In this document: positions 42,234 through 52,340 of the stretch, piece by piece
Layout: each line of letters starts with the position of its first letter
How positions within the stretch are numbered: the stretch's first letter is position 1
NCBI GenBank assembly: GCA_902614085.1
Contig: CACMJS010000001.1
Coordinates: forward strand, 363,127 to 427,126
Direction of reading: 5' to 3'
Length of the DNA stretch: 64,000 nucleotides
DNA from: an uncultured Alphaproteobacteria bacterium
GTDB taxonomy: Bacteria; Pseudomonadota; Alphaproteobacteria; HIMB59; GCA-002718135
Translations under genes and position numbers: made by a program
The notes under the pieces: generated by a model
What the model was told of the DNA's origin: nothing
Databases searched by the model: none
Seen by the model: the letters and a program-made list of their open reading frames with translations, nothing else

Positions 42234-43199
42234 ATGAAAAAAATTGCTTCAATTATTCTTGCTTCTGTAGCGCTATTTGCTACTTCAGCGAAAGCAGAAT
42301 ACAAATTTAACTTCGTAATGCACAGTGATACGAACAATGCTTTCTGGGCAGCTGTTCACAAAGGTTTTAAAGATGCTTGTGCACAAATTAATGCTGATTG
42401 CCAAATGTTAACTCTTTCAGGTGATGGAGACCAACAAGAGCAATTACAAAACTTAGAATCTTCAATTGCTCAAGGTGTTGATGGTATCGTAACTACAATT
42501 ACTAACCCAACTATCTTTGATGCTGCAGTTGATGAAGCATTAGCTGCTGGTATTCCAGTAATTACAGCTAATACTGATGATCCAGAAGGTGCTGCTGGTA
42601 GTAACAGACTAGCATATGTTGGACAAGACTTAGAAGCAGCTGGTTATGAATTAACAGCTAATCTTTCTGAAATGTTTCCTGATGGAGATATTCACGTTTT
42701 AATCGGTGTTGCAGACATGAACCAATCATGGGCATACACTAGAGGAAACGGTATTGCACGTTTCATGGAAGATTACAAAGCAGCTAACCCTGATAGAAAA
42801 GTAACTTATGAGAAAATCGAGTCAGGTCTAGATCTTTCAACTGTTGGAAACAGAGTGGCGGCTTATGTTCAAGCTAACCCAAATACAACTGCATATCTTG
42901 ATGTAGGTTTCTGGGAAGCTGGTGCAGCTGCAGCAGTAAGAAACTTAGGTTACGGACCTGGTGAAATACTTCTTGCTGGTTTTGACTTAGTTGATGTAGT
43001 TTTCGAAGAAATGGACAAAGGTTATGTTCAACTAACAGTTGACCAACAACCATACTACCAAGGTTACATGTCAGTTCACCAATTATACTTAATGAACAAG
43101 TATGGTTTAAGTGCACTAGATATCAATACTGGTAAAGCTATGATTGGTCCTGATGATGTTGAAACAATCAGATCATTCAAAGGAATGTCAGTTAGATAA
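42234..43199 (+). CDS. Periplasmic sugar-binding protein (type 1 PBP)
   Basis: Signal peptide (ATSAKA), HSDTNNAFWAAVHKGFKDACAQINADCQ, DGIVTTITNPTIFD. Confidence 0.9.
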   Translation: MKKIASIILASVALFATSAKAEYKFNFVMHSDTNNAFWAAVHKGFKDACAQINADCQMLTLSGDGDQQEQLQNLESSIAQGVDGIVTTITNPTIFDAAVDEALAAGIPVITANTDDPEGAAGSNRLAYVGQDLEAAGYELTANLSEMFPDGDIHVLIGVADMNQSWAYTRGNGIARFMEDYKAANPDRKVTYEKIESGLDLSTVGNRVAAYVQANPNTTAYLDVGFWEAGAAAAVRNLGYGPGEILLAGFDLVDVVFEEMDKGYVQLTVDQQPYYQGYMSVHQLYLMNKYGLSALDINTGKAMIGPDDVETIRSFKGMSVR

Positions 43200-43206
43200 A
43201 TATCTT

Positions 43207-43240
43207 AACCAGGCTCTTTAAATAGAGCCTGGTTTTTTTT
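43207..43240 (+). terminator. Rho-independent terminator
   Basis: aaccaggctctttaaatagagcctggtt followed by T run. Confidence 0.9.
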
Positions 43241-43254
43241 AAAATAAAAAAAAT

Positions 43255-44235
43255 ATGAGTAAAAATTTTAGTCTTAGAAGTTTATTAGTAAGACCAGAAG
43301 TAGCAACCTTCTTAATGTTTCTAGCAATAATGATTGGATTTTATATTGCTAATGAAAGATTTTTAGATGCAAGAAATATAAGAATAGTTATGGGTATTAC
43401 ACCCGAATATATTATTGTTGCTATTGGGATTGCAATATTAATGATCTCAGGTGAATTTGATTTATCTGTAGGCTCTGTTTTTGCATTAGTCCCGATGACT
43501 ATTGTACAAATGGTGCATCAAGGGATACCACCTTGGTTCGCTATTTTTCTAGGATTAATGATTGGTATTATTGTTGGTTTTGTTAATGGATTTATTACCT
43601 TAAGATTTGGTATTCCTTCTTTCATCGCAACTCTTGGAATGCTCTATATTGCTAGAAGTCTTACAACTGTAGCTACTGCAGGATTTCCACCACCATTTCC
43701 TCATATTTTACCAAATGAGTTATTCGTTTATCAATTTGAGTTATTTAGAGCGTCCTTGTACTGGGCTCTTTTAGTTGCCGTGGTTTTAGGTGTTATGCTT
43801 CACAGAAGTAATGTTGGTAACTGGATCTATGCAACTGGCGGAGATCAAAACGCAGCATCTTCAATGGGAATAAAAACTGGAAACGTTAAAATGTTTTGTT
43901 TCATCTTATGTGGTTTCTTAGCTGGCTTTGCTGGAATGATTCAAACATTTAGATTGGAAGCACCATTACCATCTCAAGGATACTTATTAGAACTAGAGTC
44001 AATTGCTGCAGCAGTTATTGGTGGTGTCAGTTTATTTGGAGGTATTGGAACAGTTTTTGGTGCTGTTATTGGCGCAATACTAATCAGGTTTTTAGAAAGT
44101 GGAATCATTATGGCTAGAATAGATGCTGAATGGTTTAGAGCAGGTTTAGGTTCTTTAATTATCATAGCTGTAGTGTTTAATACTTATATAAGTAGAAGAG
44201 CGACACGAATTGGTCAAAACAAGGCAAAGGATTAA
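43255..44235 (+). CDS. Sugar ABC transporter permease (RbsC family)
   Basis: SGEFDLSVGSVFALVPM, GGDQNAASSMGIKTGNVK, AAVIGGVSLFGGIGTVFG. Confidence 0.9.
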   Translation: MSKNFSLRSLLVRPEVATFLMFLAIMIGFYIANERFLDARNIRIVMGITPEYIIVAIGIAILMISGEFDLSVGSVFALVPMTIVQMVHQGIPPWFAIFLGLMIGIIVGFVNGFITLRFGIPSFIATLGMLYIARSLTTVATAGFPPPFPHILPNELFVYQFELFRASLYWALLVAVVLGVMLHRSNVGNWIYATGGDQNAASSMGIKTGNVKMFCFILCGFLAGFAGMIQTFRLEAPLPSQGYLLELESIAAAVIGGVSLFGGIGTVFGAVIGAILIRFLESGIIMARIDAEWFRAGLGSLIIIAVVFNTYISRRATRIGQNKAKD

Positions 44236-44237
44236 AG

Positions 44238-44975
44238 ATGGAAGATATAATAGTTTGTGAGGGTTTAAACAAATACTATTCAGGAGTTCATGCTTTAAAA
44301 GATTTAAGCTTAAAGATAAAAAAAGACTCTGTTGTTGGTCTTATTGGAGACAATGGTGCTGGTAAATCAACATTAATTAAAATTTTATCTGGTGCACATC
44401 AACCTGATTCAGGTCATATATATTTTGAAGGTAATAAGGTTAAATTTAAATCTACAAAAGAAGCAATGAATTTAGGTATCGAAACAATTTATCAGTATTC
44501 AGCTTTGATCCCTGAAATGTCAATTGCAAGAAATATTTTTATTGGACGTGAACAAACTCAATATAACGTTGGCAATTTTGGTTTGATGAAAACTAAAACG
44601 ATGCAGGACGATGCGATGAAAGCATTAACAGATGTAGAATTGCATCTTCGATCACCAGATACACCAGTTAACCAATTATCTGGAGGAGAAAGACAAGGTG
44701 TTGTCATTGCAAGAGCAATGTATTTTAAATCAAAAGTTTTAATATTAGACGAACCAACAAACCACCTATCAGTAAAAGAAACAAATAAAGTACTTAGGTT
44801 TGTAGAAGGATTAAAAAGCCAAGGCGTGACATCAATATTTATTACTCACAACTTGAGTCATGTATATCCAATTGCTGATCATTTATGTGTAATGGCAAGA
44901 GGTGAAAAAATTGCTGATTTGGATAAAAAAGACACAACAATAGATCATCTAACTGATTTATTAGTGAATGGATAA
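44238..44975 (+). CDS. Sugar ABC transporter ATP-binding protein, single NBD
   Basis: GDNGAGKSTLIKILSG, LSGGERQGVVIARAM, ILDEPTNHL; 245 aa. Confidence 0.92.
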   Translation: MEDIIVCEGLNKYYSGVHALKDLSLKIKKDSVVGLIGDNGAGKSTLIKILSGAHQPDSGHIYFEGNKVKFKSTKEAMNLGIETIYQYSALIPEMSIARNIFIGREQTQYNVGNFGLMKTKTMQDDAMKALTDVELHLRSPDTPVNQLSGGERQGVVIARAMYFKSKVLILDEPTNHLSVKETNKVLRFVEGLKSQGVTSIFITHNLSHVYPIADHLCVMARGEKIADLDKKDTTIDHLTDLLVNG

Positions 44976-44989
44976 TTTTGGGAGGAATT

Positions 44990-45925
44990 ATGATTAGTGA
45001 TGCGCAAATAAAACAATATAACGAAGAAGGTTATACGATCGTTGAAAATGTTTTTAGTATGGATGATTTAAATCCAATATTAAATGAATTTGAAGAAATT
45101 GTTGATGATTTTGCAGAAAAAGCTTTTCAAGCTGGAAAAATTACAAACAAACATGATGATAAAGATGTTTTTAAAAGACTAGCTGCTCTCGAAAGAGATT
45201 TTAAAGGTTCTTCAGTTTTAATTCATCATAGAGGCGAATTAAAACCAGCCCTCGCTAACTTATGGGGATCAAAAAAACTTTTAGATATGGTTGAAAATTG
45301 GGTTGGCAAAGATATTTCTGGTCATCCAGTTTGGAATATTAGATCTAAAACACCTCAGACAGCTAGGATGACAGTTCCATGGCACCAAGATTCTGCTTAT
45401 TTAAAAGATGGAGCAGAAAAAACCACTCAGCCTGCTGCGTGGATTCCATTTCTAGATGTAAATAAAAATAATGGATGCATGCAGGTTGTTCCTGGAGGAC
45501 ATAGACCTGAAAGAGTTTTAAATCATAAATTAGAAAAGAAAGATGGTTCAGTAAAAGATTCTTGGTATTTATTTATTGAAGACAAAGATATTCCAGAAGA
45601 GAAAGTCGTTACTTGTGAAATGAAGGCTGGTTCAGTTTTATTTTTACATCAATTAGTTCCTCATCGATCACTTGAAAATTTATCTGAGGATGTAAGGTGG
45701 AGCGTTGACCTACGATTTCAAAATCCAAAAGATGAAGCTGGTTTTCATACTGGTTTGGTTGATCCAATCATAATGAGAAAATCAGAAGACCCAAGCTATA
45801 CAGCTGATTGGGATTCTTGGTTTAAAGGTTATGAAGAACAACACACTAAATTTAGAGGGACTTCAAAAAAAGACCAATTTGACTCCACAGTTGATGGGTC
45901 ATGGTTAGATCGTTGGGATAATTAA
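44990..45925 (+). CDS. Phytanoyl-CoA dioxygenase (PhyH) family
   Basis: YNEEGYTIVENVFSMDDL, WHQDSAYL facial-triad HxD, GCMQVVPGGHRPERV, HQLVPHRSLEN; SD ggagg upstream of 44990. Confidence 0.85.
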   Translation: MISDAQIKQYNEEGYTIVENVFSMDDLNPILNEFEEIVDDFAEKAFQAGKITNKHDDKDVFKRLAALERDFKGSSVLIHHRGELKPALANLWGSKKLLDMVENWVGKDISGHPVWNIRSKTPQTARMTVPWHQDSAYLKDGAEKTTQPAAWIPFLDVNKNNGCMQVVPGGHRPERVLNHKLEKKDGSVKDSWYLFIEDKDIPEEKVVTCEMKAGSVLFLHQLVPHRSLENLSEDVRWSVDLRFQNPKDEAGFHTGLVDPIIMRKSEDPSYTADWDSWFKGYEEQHTKFRGTSKKDQFDSTVDGSWLDRWDN

Positions 45926-45939
45926 TTTAATTATCAAGC

Positions 45940-46923
45940 ATGGAAGTTAATCTCGATGATTGGTACAGACCAGAAGTCGACAGAAAAAAATTAAAAGCCT
46001 TAAGTAAAAGAAGAGATCTACCTGGACTAATCCATTTCTTCTTTTATTTTTTATCTTTATTTATTTCAGGATATTTAGCATACATTACTTTAGGTACGTG
46101 GTGGACATATCTATTCTTTTTTATTTATGGTACGATTTATGCGTTCAGTGTAGCGAACTGGCATGAAACTGTTCATCGAACTGCATTCAAGACTCGTTGG
46201 ATAAATGAATTTTTTTATCACATCAGTTCTTTCATGTGTGACTTTGAAGGTTTTAGATGGCGTTGGAGCCATACTTTCCATCATTCAAAGACATTACAAA
46301 CAGAAGATGATTATGATCACGAAATACAAGTATCAAGACCGATAGAATTATTTGCATTCTTTTTGAATTTTATACCTCTTACAGATTTATTATACCCACA
46401 TAAATTAATTAAGTTTGAAGTTCTAAAACATGCTTTTGGAAAATTCACTCCAGTTATTGATGTAACCGCACCTAAAGAAGAAAAGAAAAAAATTCTTTGG
46501 AACTCAAGATTATATGTCTTTATTTGGTTATCGGTCATTGCATATTCTTTTTATACAGGTTCTTTTTTACCAATAATTTATATTATTTTACCAACTTATA
46601 TTGGGAAGCCAATTTGGTTTGCTGTAAATGTGACTCAACACCTAGCTGCTAAAGTTGACACAAAAGATCACCGCTTAAGCACTTACTCTGTGAGAATAAA
46701 TCCAATATTAAGTTTTTTATATTGGCATATGGAATATCATTTAGAACATCATATGTTTCCCATGGTGCCTTCATACAATTTAAAAAAATTACGAAAAGAA
46801 ATTGATAAAGAATTACCACAACCGTTTACGAGTCTTTTTGATTTTTATAAAAAAGTTTTGCCAGCTGTCATAGCTTTGGCTACTGATCAAAATAAATATT
46901 ATAAAGTGAAGTTAAATAATTAA
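45940..46923 (+). CDS. Membrane fatty acid desaturase family
   Basis: His boxes NWHETVHR, HTFHHSKT, EYHLEHHMFP. Confidence 0.87.
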   Translation: MEVNLDDWYRPEVDRKKLKALSKRRDLPGLIHFFFYFLSLFISGYLAYITLGTWWTYLFFFIYGTIYAFSVANWHETVHRTAFKTRWINEFFYHISSFMCDFEGFRWRWSHTFHHSKTLQTEDDYDHEIQVSRPIELFAFFLNFIPLTDLLYPHKLIKFEVLKHAFGKFTPVIDVTAPKEEKKKILWNSRLYVFIWLSVIAYSFYTGSFLPIIYIILPTYIGKPIWFAVNVTQHLAAKVDTKDHRLSTYSVRINPILSFLYWHMEYHLEHHMFPMVPSYNLKKLRKEIDKELPQPFTSLFDFYKKVLPAVIALATDQNKYYKVKLNN

Positions 46924-46924
46924 A

Positions 46925-47350
46925 CTACCAAGAACCAGAATTTTCCATAGACTTCCATGGTTCTTGTTCAGGTAAAGATTCCCCTTCTTGTAAGATCTCA
47001 ATGGAAATTCCATCAGGGGATCGAACAAAAGCCATATGTCCATCACGAGGTGGTCTATTAATTGTGACGCCGTTGTTCATTAATTTTTCACACACTTCAT
47101 AAATATTGTTAACACTGTAAGCTAGATGACCAAAATTTCTTCCCCCAGAATATTTTTCTGGATCCCAATTGTATGTTAATTCAAGAAGACCGGTCCTTTC
47201 ATCACTATTTTCAGCGGCTAAAAATATTAAGGTGAAACGACCTTTTTCGTTTTCAACTCGTCGTACTTCTTTTAATCCAAGTTTGTTGCAATAAAAGTCT
47301 AGCGAAGCATCAATATTCTCAACCCTCACCATTGTGTGTAAATATTTCAT
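46925..47350 (-). CDS. VOC/glyoxalase I-like protein
   Basis: MVRVENIDASLDFYCNKLGLKEVRR...GLLELTYNW...HLAYSVNNI...SPDGISIEILQ. Confidence 0.85.
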   Translation of the reverse strand: MKYLHTMVRVENIDASLDFYCNKLGLKEVRRVENEKGRFTLIFLAAENSDERTGLLELTYNWDPEKYSGGRNFGHLAYSVNNIYEVCEKLMNNGVTINRPPRDGHMAFVRSPDGISIEILQEGESLPEQEPWKSMENSGSW

Positions 47351-47443
47351 ATAAACTAATAAATATTAACACAATTTTAAATTTATTTTCAATTGTTATT
47401 TTACCTATTTCACGTAAGATAAAACACAAATAGGGAGGAATTA

Positions 47444-48976
47444 ATGAAAAAGAAAAAAGATTTAAAAATCTCTAGACGTACAGTAATGAAGGGTGCTCTT
47501 GCTGCTGGTGCAATGATGTCAGCAGGATCTATTCCTTCAAAACTATTTGCTGGAGAATTTAATATTCCTGATCCACTAAAACCATTACCAACAACAGGTG
47601 GTAATATGCGATGGATTGATAGTGGTGACATGAAAGGTGTCTTTTGGAAAAAACTTTTTCCAGAATATGCAGCTTCAAGAGGTATCACTATTGAATATGA
47701 TGGTTTGCCATGGAAAGAAATAAATAAAATTGTTCCAATAGCTATAAGAAATGGAACTGTTCATGATGTATTCCAATTACCTTTAGGAATGGATCCAGGT
47801 GTTGCTGTATCTGAAGGTTGGGTTCAACCTTGGGATGATTACATTGAAAACCTAGATGAATGGTTAGCAAATTTCCCTGCTGGAGTTTATTTACCTGGTG
47901 TCAACCAATTCAATGGAAAGACATATGGTTTATGCTTAACAGCTAACAAAAGAACAGGAACTTGTCTTCTCTATAGTGAAAAATATATGAGTGAAGCTGG
48001 TTATGATCCTCAAGCTGGTCGTATGACATATTCTGAAATCAGAGATGCTGCAAAAAAAATTACTAAAAGAGGTAATGGTCAGTATTATGGTTGGATTATT
48101 GGTGGAAACCAAGTTAATCGATGGGAAGATGTTGTTCACACTTTTGGTCAAGTAGCTGGAGCACATGGAGGAAGAGGTGGCTTTACAAATAGACACATTA
48201 ATTTCCAAAATGGTAAATTCCAAATTGCTTCTGATCAATATATGGAAGCAGTTGAATTACTTCTTCAATTAAAATCTGATGGAAGTGCTTTCCCTGGTGT
48301 CATGAGTATGAACGCTCCTCAAGCTAGAGCTCTTATGCCTCAAGGTGCAGCAGGAATGATATTCCAAGGTCCTTGGTGTATTGGAGTTTGGGGTAGAGAT
48401 GCTCCAGAGTGGAAATACGGTATTGCTAGTGAGCCTGTTCCAGATGGAAAAAAAGCTCAACCACTTTATATTGCAGAGGGTGGATCAAATACGCTTTGGT
48501 TAAGTGCTAATAGTACAATGGGACCATTTGCTGGTGACCTAATTAGATTTATGGGAACTGAGCAAGGTCAAATTTATTGGGCACAAACTGTTGGTGCAGC
48601 AGATCCTGCTGTTAATCCAGAAGCAGTTGCAAAAGCTGGTTTGACTGGACCATCAGCTCAAGCACTTGCAATGTTTGCTGAAAATCTACTTGTTGGACCA
48701 AATCCAATAGTTAGAAATAAAGATGTAGGTGTTGTAGCTGCTAAGTCTAGAGTTCCAGATCCATCTTTAGCTTTAGTTATTCAAGGGCTATATACTGGAC
48801 AACTTAAAGGTGTCGAAGCACAACTAAAAGATTGTAACCAGAGATATGAAGATGCGCTTGATCAAGCAGTTGAAGATGCAAGGGCAGATGGTGCTAACGT
48901 TACTCGTGATGATTGGGTGTTCCCAAATTGGGATATCAACTCCAATTATGGCGCGTCAAAATATAGCGAACTTTAA
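47444..48976 (+). CDS. Extracellular solute-binding protein family 1, Tat-type signal
   Basis: SRRTVMKGALAAGAMMSAG; GLPWKEINKIVPIAIRNGTVHDVFQLP; followed by two MalF/G-type permeases. Confidence 0.88.
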   Translation: MKKKKDLKISRRTVMKGALAAGAMMSAGSIPSKLFAGEFNIPDPLKPLPTTGGNMRWIDSGDMKGVFWKKLFPEYAASRGITIEYDGLPWKEINKIVPIAIRNGTVHDVFQLPLGMDPGVAVSEGWVQPWDDYIENLDEWLANFPAGVYLPGVNQFNGKTYGLCLTANKRTGTCLLYSEKYMSEAGYDPQAGRMTYSEIRDAAKKITKRGNGQYYGWIIGGNQVNRWEDVVHTFGQVAGAHGGRGGFTNRHINFQNGKFQIASDQYMEAVELLLQLKSDGSAFPGVMSMNAPQARALMPQGAAGMIFQGPWCIGVWGRDAPEWKYGIASEPVPDGKKAQPLYIAEGGSNTLWLSANSTMGPFAGDLIRFMGTEQGQIYWAQTVGAADPAVNPEAVAKAGLTGPSAQALAMFAENLLVGPNPIVRNKDVGVVAAKSRVPDPSLALVIQGLYTGQLKGVEAQLKDCNQRYEDALDQAVEDARADGANVTRDDWVFPNWDINSNYGASKYSEL

Positions 48977-48990
48977 TATCAATTATTAAA

Positions 48991-49014
48991 AGGCGAGTTT
49001 ATACTCGCCTTTTT
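48991..49014 (+). terminator. Intrinsic terminator/hairpin between binding protein and permease
   Basis: aggcgagtttatactcgcct followed by tttt. Confidence 0.8.
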
Positions 49015-49017
49015 ATC

Positions 49018-49932
49018 ATGAATAAAAAATCTTTATCCAAACAAATATATGATGCGAGATGGTGCTATGTATTTGTTTTACCATGTTTAATTTTAACAGG
49101 AATGTTTGTCATTTATCCGATTGGCATGTCTTGGTATTTTTCTTTATTAGATTGGAGTGGCTTTACAAAAGAGGCAAAATTTATTGGTCTCCAAAATTAT
49201 TATGAAGCAGTAAATGATCAATTTTTTTGGGATGCATTTATTCGTTCTTTTATTTTTATGTTTGGAACAGTTCCAGTAAAAATTGTTTTAGGATTTATAA
49301 TTGCAGTATTTTTAAATAATCAAGTTTTGAAACTAGCTCCTTTTTTTCGAACTGTAATTTTTATGCCTGTTGTTACTGCAATTGCAATTATTGGTATTGT
49401 AATGACCTTTGTCTTCAGTCCTTTTAATGGACCTGCAAATAAATTTTTAATGTCTACTAATTTAACTTCTGCTCCAATTGATTTTCTTGGAAACCCAGAT
49501 ACGGTGCTTCCGACTGTAATGGGAGTATATGTTTGGAAATGGTTAGGCATAACTATGATGTATTGGCTTGCTGCTTTACAAACAGTTCCACAAGATGTTT
49601 ACGATGCTGCAAAAATTGATGGTGCTGAGGGATACAGATTATGGATACATATTATTTTACCAATTGTACTACCTTTTGCTATTGTCATTATTCTTGTGGA
49701 GGCAGTTGGAGCGCTAAATGTTTTTCCTTTAATTGAAACTATGACGGCTGGAGGACCATTCTTTAGTAGTGAAGTTATGGAAATATATATTTTTAGAACA
49801 GCTTTTGTAACTGACTCTGGCACAATGCCTCGGCTTGGATACGCTTGTGCTGCAGGAGTATTTTGGGGTGTTGCTGTTTTATTTATCACAGTGCTTCAAG
49901 GATTATGGATGAGGAGAACTCGAAGAATATGA
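49018..49932 (+). CDS. Sugar ABC permease (MalF/UgpA type)
   Basis: Multiple TMs; EAA-like loop DVYDAAKIDGAEGYRLWIHIILPIVLP. Confidence 0.9.
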   Translation: MNKKSLSKQIYDARWCYVFVLPCLILTGMFVIYPIGMSWYFSLLDWSGFTKEAKFIGLQNYYEAVNDQFFWDAFIRSFIFMFGTVPVKIVLGFIIAVFLNNQVLKLAPFFRTVIFMPVVTAIAIIGIVMTFVFSPFNGPANKFLMSTNLTSAPIDFLGNPDTVLPTVMGVYVWKWLGITMMYWLAALQTVPQDVYDAAKIDGAEGYRLWIHIILPIVLPFAIVIILVEAVGALNVFPLIETMTAGGPFFSSEVMEIYIFRTAFVTDSGTMPRLGYACAAGVFWGVAVLFITVLQGLWMRRTRRI

Positions 49933-50780
49933 GTAGATACTTAAATTTTATTGCTGAAAAAAACCAAGTTAAATATTTAATTATAACAATAGCTTTTATT
50001 ATTTTCTCTTTCTTTTGGATCTATCCATTACTATGGGTACTTTCAGCCTCTTTCAAAACTGATTTTGAAATTTGGGGTGGTTTAGGGTTGATCCCTGACC
50101 GGCTTGTTTGGGAAAATTTTGAAAGAGCATGGTTTGGTGCAAATATGGGTAGGTATTTTTTTAATACCCTTATTATTACAGTTGTTTCGGTAATTATAGT
50201 TGTCGTAACAACTGGTATGTTTGGTTACGTAATTGGAAGATATTCTTTTCCAGGAAAAAAAATACTTATTGGAATTTTAATTGGTACAATTTTTATTCCT
50301 CAAGGTTACACAATTATTCCTGTTTTTGATTTATTAAATAATTTAAATATTTCTAAAAACTTAATTGGACTAACACTCGCAACAGCAGGACACACCCCTG
50401 TAATTTATATTTTATTGTTTGCAGGATATTTTTCAAGAGTTCCTGTAGAGCTTGAAGAAGCAGCTAAAATGGATGGAGCGGGTTTTGTTCGAACATTTAT
50501 TTCAATTATGTTACCTTTAACAAAACCAGTAGTAGCCACAGTTTCTATTCTACAAGTTTTACATGCATGGAATGACTTTTTATTACCAGTCGTCATCACA
50601 TTAGGTAATCCTGATATACGAACACTATCCGTAGGTGTCTACGCTTTTAAAGGTGAATACTTTGTCGATTGGTCTGGTATGGCAGCTGCATCTGTTATAA
50701 CTATTCTGCCTATAATTATTTTGTTTTTGTTTATGCAAAAATATTTTGTTGAAGGTGTTCAAGGAGCTGTAAAAGGGTAA
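49929..50780 (+). CDS. Sugar ABC permease (MalG/UgpE type)
   Basis: EAA loop VELEEAAKMDGAGFVRTFISIMLPLTKP; ATGA overlap at 49929. Confidence 0.9.
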   Translation: MSRYLNFIAEKNQVKYLIITIAFIIFSFFWIYPLLWVLSASFKTDFEIWGGLGLIPDRLVWENFERAWFGANMGRYFFNTLIITVVSVIIVVVTTGMFGYVIGRYSFPGKKILIGILIGTIFIPQGYTIIPVFDLLNNLNISKNLIGLTLATAGHTPVIYILLFAGYFSRVPVELEEAAKMDGAGFVRTFISIMLPLTKPVVATVSILQVLHAWNDFLLPVVITLGNPDIRTLSVGVYAFKGEYFVDWSGMAAASVITILPIIILFLFMQKYFVEGVQGAVKG

Positions 50781-50782
50781 AT

Positions 50783-52324
50783 ATGAAAAGGCCAAATATT
50801 TTATTAATTACTTCCGATCAACAGCATCATGATACTATTGGAAAATTTAATTCAAAAATACAAACACCATATTTAGATAAGCTTTGTGATGAGGGTATGA
50901 ATTTTACAAGAGCTTATTGTCCATCACCAGTTTGCACACCATCAAGAGCAAGTATTATTACTGGACAATATCCGTCTTCTCATGGAGCTTGGACAATTGG
51001 AGTTAAATTAGATGAAGAAGTAGAAACTATTGGAGAACTTTTATACAAAAATGGTTACTCTACTGGTTTAATTGGCAAAGCACATTTCCAGCCATTAACT
51101 TCAGTTCCAGGTCAGGAATCTATAGAAGGACAACCAACTTTAAGAGATTTAGAATTTTGGAAAAATTTTAAAGGACCTTGGTATGGCTTTGAACATATTG
51201 AGCTAGCACGTAATCATGCAGATGAAAGTCATGTAGGTCAACATTATGCAATTTGGATGGAACAAAACGGTCTTAGTGATTGGAAAGAATATTTTCAACC
51301 AGTGCCTGGTGAAACTTCTAAATATGCTCCTCCAATTGCTCGTGAATATGACTACTGGGCAAGACCGGATAGGGTTTGGAAGTTAGACGAAAAACATCAC
51401 TACACAAATTGGACAGCCGAAAGATCAATTGAATTTTTAGATCAACAAAAAGATGACAAGCCATTTTTTCTTTGGACAAGCTTTCAAGATCCACATCCAC
51501 CATATGTATTAAGTGAACCATGGGCATCAATGTATAATCCAGAAGACATGTCACCCGGAACGTTAAAAGAAGGTGAACACGAATTAAATCCACCACATTT
51601 TGGAAAAACACAAACGACAAATCCTGATTTTGAAAATTGGCATTCACCATTTAACGCTCATGGATGCATGAGTCATCTGTATCCTATGGAAGAATTAAAA
51701 AAAGACATGGCAATTTATTATGGCATGGTTAGTTTTATGGATAAGAATATTGGTAAAATAATTAATAAGTTAGATCAAATGGGTGAACTTGATAATACTA
51801 TAATCATTTTTACTACTGATCATGGTCACTTTATAGGACAGCATGGTTTAATTGCTAAAGGACCATTCCACTATGAGGATATGCTCCGTTTACCATTTAT
51901 TGTTAGATGGCCAGATAAAGTTCCTCAAAATTCATCATCTTCATCTTTATTGAGTTTAGTTGATCTTGCGCCAACATTTTTAAAAGTCGCGGGCATTGAT
52001 ATACCAACCCAAATGCAAGGAGTAGATCAAACGGATGTATTTTATGGCAACAAGGAAAGTATCCGTTCACATATATTTGTTGAAAATAGACATAATCCTA
52101 GAATGCCACATTTAAAAACTTACATTAATGATAATTATAAAATTTCTATTTACCGAGAAGCTAACTACGGTGAACTTTTTGATTTAGAAAATGATCCAAA
52201 CGAATATAATAATTTGTGGGATAATGCGAATGCACAAACATTAAAAAAAGATTTATTATTTAAGTTTGCACAAGCCACATTAAAAGATGAAACATCAAAA
52301 ATGAAAAGAGTTTCAGGCGCTTAA
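50783..52324 (+). CDS. Type I sulfatase (Cys-type CTPSR), no signal peptide
   Basis: RPNILLITSDQQHHDTIG; PVCTPSRASIITGQ; TTDHGHFIGQHG. Confidence 0.93.
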   Translation: MKRPNILLITSDQQHHDTIGKFNSKIQTPYLDKLCDEGMNFTRAYCPSPVCTPSRASIITGQYPSSHGAWTIGVKLDEEVETIGELLYKNGYSTGLIGKAHFQPLTSVPGQESIEGQPTLRDLEFWKNFKGPWYGFEHIELARNHADESHVGQHYAIWMEQNGLSDWKEYFQPVPGETSKYAPPIAREYDYWARPDRVWKLDEKHHYTNWTAERSIEFLDQQKDDKPFFLWTSFQDPHPPYVLSEPWASMYNPEDMSPGTLKEGEHELNPPHFGKTQTTNPDFENWHSPFNAHGCMSHLYPMEELKKDMAIYYGMVSFMDKNIGKIINKLDQMGELDNTIIIFTTDHGHFIGQHGLIAKGPFHYEDMLRLPFIVRWPDKVPQNSSSSSLLSLVDLAPTFLKVAGIDIPTQMQGVDQTDVFYGNKESIRSHIFVENRHNPRMPHLKTYINDNYKISIYREANYGELFDLENDPNEYNNLWDNANAQTLKKDLLFKFAQATLKDETSKMKRVSGA

Positions 52325-52340
52325 TTAAGAAAGGATAAAG

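Noticed and set aside
49599-49889. 96-aa minus strand ORF
   Set aside because: Antisense within the MalF-type permease
49845-49928. N-terminal extension MCCRSILGCCCFIYHSASRIMDEENSKN of the MalG-type ORF
   Set aside because: Overlaps upstream permease out of frame; ATGA start at 49929 gives the normal permease N-terminus
51318-51650. 110-aa minus strand ORF
   Set aside because: Antisense within sulfatase 1; no RBS or conserved motif
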